A program made the position numbers and the translations under genes. 64,000 nt of DNA from Geomonas sp. Red32. GTDB taxonomy: Bacteria; Desulfobacterota; Desulfuromonadia; Geobacterales; Geobacteraceae. Below are positions 59,911 to 64,000 of this stretch, piece after piece. A model generated the notes under the pieces. That model did not search any database. It was not told the DNA's origin and was given only the letters and a program-made list of their open reading frames with translations. Each line of letters opens with the position of its first letter. The stretch's first letter is position 1. The stretch lies in contig NZ_JAKLOY010000002.1 of the NCBI RefSeq assembly GCF_023652955.1, positions 248,001 through 312,000 on the forward strand, in the 5' to 3' direction.

Positions 59911-60534
59911 CTACAGGTACGGGTTGGACTTCTTTTCGCGCCCGATGGTGGTGGAGGGGCCATGGCCGGGCCAAACCACGGTCTGCTCGGGAAGCGGCAT
60001 AAGCTTTTCGGTGATGGAGGCGATCAACTGTTCGTGGGAGCCGCCGGGAAGATCGGTACGCCCGACGGAATCGGCGAAGAGGGTGTCGCCGGTGATGACC
60101 ACCTGCTCGTTACGGAGATAGAGGCAGCAGCCGCCCTGGGTATGTCCGGGAGTGTGGAGCACCTCTATGGTGCGCTTGCCGAACTCGAGGGTCATGCCGT
60201 CGGTCAGGTAGCGGTCGGGGGCCGGGGAATCCACCACGTCGAGGCCGTACCCTTTTGCGCTGCTGCGGGCGCGGGAAAGAAGCGCCAGGTCGTTTTCGTG
60301 GACCAGCAGCTCCGCCCCGGTCTTATCCTTCACGTCGCGGTTGCAGCCGACATGGTCGAAATGGGCATGGGTGTTGACGATGTACTTGATGTTGAGGCCG
60401 AAGCGCCCCACGGCGGCGAGGATCTTATCGCAATCGGCACCGGGATCGACGATCACACCTTCGTTGCTCCCCCGGTCACCGAGGATGAAACAGTTAACCC
60501 CGAGCGGGCCAACCACTATTCTCTCTATCAGCAT
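59911..60534 (-). CDS. MBL-fold metallo-hydrolase, glyoxalase II-like
   Basis: 207 residues, the short group of MBL hydrolases (YcbL/GloB-like). Metal motif THAHFDHVG at about residues 55-63, then HTPGHTQGG and TGDTLFADSVGRTDLPGGSH, and the last ligand His in VVWPGHGPSTT. Binds two metal ions and probably hydrolyses a thioester such as a lactoylglutathione analogue; the substrate is not known. Confidence 0.86.
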   Translation of the reverse strand: MLIERIVVGPLGVNCFILGDRGSNEGVIVDPGADCDKILAAVGRFGLNIKYIVNTHAHFDHVGCNRDVKDKTGAELLVHENDLALLSRARSSAKGYGLDVVDSPAPDRYLTDGMTLEFGKRTIEVLHTPGHTQGGCCLYLRNEQVVITGDTLFADSVGRTDLPGGSHEQLIASITEKLMPLPEQTVVWPGHGPSTTIGREKKSNPYL

Positions 60535-60682
60535 GGCATCTCCTTGGAAATTGTAGATAACAGTACTGCATAGTTAAAATACCCCCCCGCCTCCCCTCAC
60601 CTTCCCTTACCATCGCTGGGGCACGGAGGGCTCGCGCTCACCCTCCCTTCCCAGCGTGCCAGGGAGGAAGGAGAGAGAGGCG

Positions 60683-61807
60683 TTAAAAGAGGTCGAGGTT
60701 CTCGCTTTTCAGCGCCTCGAAGGGATTGTTGGTGAAGGACTTGCGTCCATCCTTTTGCTGGTGCTGTGCTTCAGGCTTGACCGGCGGCGCCGCCACCCGC
60801 TCGGGGATCAGCTCGGCCGGGTCGAGAAAGTCCTCGGCCTGCGGCTCTTCGACCCGCATGGCGTTGTCCTTGAAGAAGTAGCGGTCGTAGAGACGGTGGT
60901 ACGACGTCCAGCGGGAAGGATTGTCGGGCTCCTTGCGGATATGGGTCCTGATCCCGTTGATCTTCGAGTCGAGATCGTCCAGGTAGTTGAGGATGGTGGC
61001 CTCGACGGTCTTGGGACGCTTCGGGGAGCCGTACTCGTACTGCCCGTGGTGGGAAAGGATCATGTGCTTGAGGAGCATGCCGAGCTCGACCGGGAAACCG
61101 GGGAGGGCGGCGATCCGCTCCTGGATCATCTCCACGCCGATGGTGATGTGGCCGATCAGTTTCCCCTCGTCGGTATAGTCGAAGGAGCGCAGGTAGGTCA
61201 TCTCCCGCACCTTGCCGATATCGTGCAGGAGGGCGCCGGCCACCAGCAGGTCACGGTTGAGCCCCTGGTACAACGGCACGATGGCATCCACCAGCTTGGC
61301 CACCGACAGCGAGTGTTCGAGCAGCCCGCCGAGGTAGACGTGGTGCATTCCCTTGGCGGCGGGGGCGACCCGGTACTGGTCCATCACCTCGGGATCCGAA
61401 AAGAAGGCGTTCATCAGCCGGGCGAGGTCGGGGTCCTTGAGGGAGGCCAGCAACTGACGCAATTCGGCTACCATCTCGTTGATGTCCCGGTCGGTCTCGG
61501 GAAGGAAATCGGCCAGCTCGACCTGGGACTCGGGAACGAGGGCCAGCTCGGAGATGATGAGCTGCATCTTCCCGAGATAGACGCTTGCCTTCCCTCGCAC
61601 GGCCAGGAAATCGTTGCGGTCGAAGACGTTGGCGATCTCGTCGGCGTTGTCCCAGATCTTGGCGTCCATTTCGCCGCTCTTGTCCATCAGCTTGAGGGTC
61701 AGATACGGCTTGCCGTTTTTGGCCATGGCCATGATCTTATCCTTGACCAGGAATACTGCCTCGACCTGGTCCCGGTCCTTGATGTCCGCAACGCATATCT
61801 TTTTCAC
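60683..61807 (-). CDS. YhaM-like 3'-5' exoribonuclease (OB fold + HD domain)
   Basis: 374 residues from GTG 61807, with AAGGAG six bases before it. N-terminal OB fold (VEAVFLVKDKIMAMAKNGKP), linker, then an HD domain with HHVYLGGLLEHSLSVAKLVD, GALLHDIGKVREM and LSHHGQYEYGSPKRPKT; the tail (about 330-374) is charged and variable. YhaM-type enzymes shorten RNA and DNA 3' ends with metal. In Geobacter the exact substrate is unknown. Confidence 0.83.
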   Translation of the reverse strand: MKKICVADIKDRDQVEAVFLVKDKIMAMAKNGKPYLTLKLMDKSGEMDAKIWDNADEIANVFDRNDFLAVRGKASVYLGKMQLIISELALVPESQVELADFLPETDRDINEMVAELRQLLASLKDPDLARLMNAFFSDPEVMDQYRVAPAAKGMHHVYLGGLLEHSLSVAKLVDAIVPLYQGLNRDLLVAGALLHDIGKVREMTYLRSFDYTDEGKLIGHITIGVEMIQERIAALPGFPVELGMLLKHMILSHHGQYEYGSPKRPKTVEATILNYLDDLDSKINGIRTHIRKEPDNPSRWTSYHRLYDRYFFKDNAMRVEEPQAEDFLDPAELIPERVAAPPVKPEAQHQQKDGRKSFTNNPFEALKSENLDLF

Positions 61808-61844
61808 AAGTGACTCCTTGTTGGTATCGGTTTGACTCTCTACT

Positions 61845-63428
61845 CTACCCCAGCCCCTGCTCCTGCCTGATCCGAAGCGCAATGGCATCGGCCACCCGGA
61901 TGCCGTCCAGCGCCGCACTCATGATCCCCCCCGCGTAACCGGCCCCCTCGCCGGCCGGGTAGAGGCCGGGATGGCTGACCGACTGGAAATCGCTGCCGCG
62001 CGGGATCCTGACCGGCGCGGAGGTTCTGGTCTCCACCCCGGTGAGGGTGGCATCTTCGGTGATGAACCCGCGCATCTTCCGGTCGAAGGAGACGATCCCC
62101 TCCCGGAGGGTGCTGACCACCGGTTGGGGAAGAAGCCGCGCCAGATCGTATTCTACCACGCCGGGACGGTAGCTGGAGGCGAGCTTCCCCTTCCCTCTCT
62201 TGAGAAAGGAGAGGAGGCTCTCCGCCGGCGCCAGGTACCCTCCCCCGCCGGCCCGGTAGGCCCGCTGCTCCAGCATCCTCTGGAACGCGATCCCCGCCAG
62301 CGGCGAGTCGCTTTCAAAATCGCGGGGCCCCACGGTGGCGACCAGGGCGCTGTTGGCCCAGGGGGAATTACGCCGGTAGCCGCTCATGCCGTTCACCACC
62401 ACGCCCCCCTCTTCGGAGGCGGCGGCCACCACCACGCCGCCCGGGCACATGCAGAATGAATAGGCCGATCGCCCAGTCGCCTCGTTGTTGTAGGCCAGGG
62501 CGTACTCGGCCGGAGGGAGGCTCGGGGGGGCCTTCGCTCCGTACTGGATGGCGTCGATGAGCGGCTGGGGGTGCTCGACCCGCAGCCCTACCGCGAACGG
62601 CTTCGCCTCCACGGCCACCCCGCGCTCGTACAGCATCGCGTAGGTGTCGCGGGCGCTATGCCCGGGGGCAAGCACGAGGGCGCGGCAGGGAAGTTCGTAT
62701 TCTCCGTTAATTTCGATCGCCGCGAGGTTCCCGTCCCGCAGGACGAGGTCGCTGAACCTGCTGTCGAAGAGGACCTGGAAGCCTGCGGAGATGAGGCTTT
62801 CGCGGATCCCCTTCACCACCGTCCGCAACCGGTCGGTCCCGATGTGGGGCTTCGCCTGGTAGAGGATCTCGGGGGGCGCCCCGAACCCGGCCAGCTTGGC
62901 GAGTACCCAGCCGCAGTTAGGGTCCTTCACCCGGGTGGTCAGTTTCCCGTCCGAAAAGGTTCCCGCCCCTCCCTCGCCGAACTGCACGTTGCTCTCGGGA
63001 AGGAGGGTTCCCTCGCGCCAGAAGCGGGCCACGTCGCGGTTACGCTGGTCGACGTCCCGTCCCCGCTCCAGGATGGTGGCGGTGAGCCCGTACTCGGCGA
63101 GCCTGAGGGCCGCGAAGAGGCCGGCGGGCCCCATGCCGGCGATGACCAGCCCCGGGACCGGGGAAAGCTTCGGGAAGGCCACCGGGGGAGCCGGTTCCAC
63201 CCGCGAGAGATCTCCCCCTACGGCGAGCCGGGTTTCGTCCCGCAGGGAGAATTCCACCGTGTGGACCAGCTTGATGGCACCCTTCTTCCGGGCGTCGATC
63301 CCCTTTCTCACCAGAGTAAAGGAGACGATCTCGGATTCGGGGATGCCGAGCTTTTTGGCCAATAGCGGGCGGAGCGCGGACTCCGGATCGCCGGGGTTCA
63401 GGGTAAGGTTACGCAGCAGGAATGGCAT
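61845..63428 (-). CDS. FAD-dependent dehydrogenase of the COG2509 type
   Basis: 527 residues. A small N-terminal domain (1-85) precedes the FAD Rossmann motif GMGPAGLFAALRLAEYGLTA at about 98-117 and ERGRDVDQR; later GEGGAGTFSDGKLTTRVKDP, ALVLAPGHSARDTYAML and GEGAGYAGGIMSAALDGIRV close the FAD site. The family is common, of unknown substrate, and often annotated as an uncharacterised dehydrogenase. The receiver-protein gene ends five bases upstream. Confidence 0.86.
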   Translation of the reverse strand: MPFLLRNLTLNPGDPESALRPLLAKKLGIPESEIVSFTLVRKGIDARKKGAIKLVHTVEFSLRDETRLAVGGDLSRVEPAPPVAFPKLSPVPGLVIAGMGPAGLFAALRLAEYGLTATILERGRDVDQRNRDVARFWREGTLLPESNVQFGEGGAGTFSDGKLTTRVKDPNCGWVLAKLAGFGAPPEILYQAKPHIGTDRLRTVVKGIRESLISAGFQVLFDSRFSDLVLRDGNLAAIEINGEYELPCRALVLAPGHSARDTYAMLYERGVAVEAKPFAVGLRVEHPQPLIDAIQYGAKAPPSLPPAEYALAYNNEATGRSAYSFCMCPGGVVVAAASEEGGVVVNGMSGYRRNSPWANSALVATVGPRDFESDSPLAGIAFQRMLEQRAYRAGGGGYLAPAESLLSFLKRGKGKLASSYRPGVVEYDLARLLPQPVVSTLREGIVSFDRKMRGFITEDATLTGVETRTSAPVRIPRGSDFQSVSHPGLYPAGEGAGYAGGIMSAALDGIRVADAIALRIRQEQGLG

Positions 63429-63433
63429 CGGGA

Positions 63434-63835
63434 TCAGGCCGCGCTGGCGCGCGCCTTTCTCTCCAACAACTGCTCGATGATGATCACGATGTCGAGTGGA
63501 GGGGTCGATTTGGGGATGTGCACCTTGGCGCCCATCTCGGGAGAGGTGTGCTCGTGAGGAGCACCCTTGAACATCGAGGTGAGAAGCACGATGATCGGGT
63601 CACGGCCGCCGGCCTGCCGGGCGATCTCCAGGCAGGTGCTGACCCCGCCCATGTTCGGCATCACCAGGTCGGAGACGACCACGTCCGGATGCTCCTGGAC
63701 GTAGGCCTTCACACCCTGGAGGCCGTCGGAAGCGGTCACCACCGTGAAGCCGGCCCCCGAGAAGGCGTCGGAGAGCACCTTCAGGAAGAAGCTGTCGTCA
63801 TCGATGAGGAGAATCTTTGCCCCGGCGGCTGCCAT
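63434..63835 (-). CDS. CheY-like single-domain response regulator
   Basis: 133 residues. Receiver domain: LLIDDDSFFLKVL, phosphorylation Asp in VVVSDLVMPNMGG, Thr/Ser in LLTSMF and Lys in VHIPKSTPP. An insert MFKGAPHEHTSPEMGAKVHI lies before beta-5. Paired with the histidine kinase just upstream. ATG 63835 with GAGG before it is preferred to the longer frame. Confidence 0.88.
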   Translation of the reverse strand: MAAAGAKILLIDDDSFFLKVLSDAFSGAGFTVVTASDGLQGVKAYVQEHPDVVVSDLVMPNMGGVSTCLEIARQAGGRDPIIVLLTSMFKGAPHEHTSPEMGAKVHIPKSTPPLDIVIIIEQLLERKARASAA

Positions 63836-63907
63836 TGCGACCTCTGAGTCTTGGTGGAATGGGCCATGATACAAAAATGCCGGCCAAAATGGAAGGGGAA
63901 ACCGCCC

Positions 63908-64000
63908 TTATTTGGCCGCCAGCGGGAGCCTGACCAGGAAAGTCGTGCCGCTGCCATCGGTCTTCTCCACCTCGATCTTCCCTTTGTAGGTCTTGACGAT
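63908..64000 (-). CDS. Histidine kinase, C-terminal fragment
   Basis: Thirty C-terminal residues of a gene running in from beyond the right edge: IVKTYKGKIEVEKTDGSGTT then FLVRLPLAAK. This is the G2-box end of an HATPase_c domain. The stop lies about 70 bases before the CheY-like gene, its likely partner. Sensor region not in the window. Confidence 0.8.
   Translation of the reverse strand: MVKTYKGKIEVEKTDGSGTTFLVRLPLAAK

Overview
The window reads as a chromosomal piece of a GC-rich, nitrogen-fixing, obligately respiratory deltaproteobacterium of the Geobacter/Geomonas/Citrifermentans kind (Desulfuromonadota). The signs are an ETF plus membrane Fe-S oxidoreductase operon of the type used by Geobacter for acyl-CoA oxidation, NifB with DraT and DraG, a DUF2844/DUF3443 locus, several two-component parts, and many small mirror-symmetric C-rich/G-rich repeats between genes. 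This assignment is inferred from gene content; no rRNA or tRNA gene is present. I saw no insertion sequence, prophage or CRISPR array.

Layout. 1-13.1 kb: a lipid/hydrocarbon cluster on the + strand: a 2527-residue PfaC-type polyunsaturated fatty acid synthase subunit, then oleA, oleB, oleC, oleD and a Sfp-type phosphopantetheinyl transferase, the last three genes joined by ATGA overlaps. The simplest reading is that the PUFA synthase makes polyunsaturated acyl chains that OleA joins head to head and OleD, OleC and OleB turn into a long-chain polyunsaturated olefin. 13.2-17 kb (-): an AEC transporter with a LysR regulator, then a four-gene operon ending in a YhaV-like RNase toxin. 17.1-21.5 kb (+): Skp/OmpH, DUF2844, DUF3443 and an S10 peptidase. 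21.6-22.2 kb (-): a HigBA-like toxin-antitoxin pair whose toxin carries a one-base deletion. 22.4-26.6 kb (-): etfB, etfA and the membrane Fe-S oxidoreductase.

26.6-30.7 kb: a nitrogen-fixation block: nifB followed by a GNAT gene (-), with a sigma-54 promoter and an intrinsic terminator in the nifB leader, then draG (+) and draT (-) for reversible ADP-ribosylation of dinitrogenase reductase. 30.9-35.1 kb: rhomboid protease with a 17-codon leader ORF, a secreted basic protein, a hotdog thioesterase and a chemoreceptor. 35.2-35.7 kb: BrnT/BrnA. 35.7-39.6 kb (-): a TPR lipoprotein and an Hpt / HD-GYP / receiver signalling operon.

39.9-51.2 kb: pyruvate dehydrogenase E2 and E1-beta, separated by about 6 kb of unrelated genes (DUF169, a TMTC-like glycosyltransferase, trmO, a lipoprotein) from E1-alpha, which overlaps aconitase. 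51.3-55.1 kb (-): DUF488, an SRPBCC-DUF302 fusion, MlaA, an alpha/beta hydrolase and a BON lipoprotein, an envelope-lipid neighbourhood. 55.3-56.7 kb (+): a cysteine-repeat secreted protein and an orphan ZnuA with a palindromic operator. 56.9-64 kb: a degenerate uracil-DNA-glycosylase-like protein, a zinc-dependent phospholipase C-like protein, coaBC, an MBL hydrolase, a YhaM-like exoribonuclease, a COG2509 flavoprotein, a CheY-like receiver and the tail of a histidine kinase.

The points most worth a second look are the nifB leader (sigma-54 promoter, terminator and two AACG-containing candidate hexaloops, suggesting ANTAR antitermination), the merged pfa-ole cluster, repeats captured in frame in the synthase linkers, the broken HigB, the YhaV toxin coupled to an unknown helical-repeat protein, and a glycosylase-like protein that has lost its catalytic and Fe-S residues.
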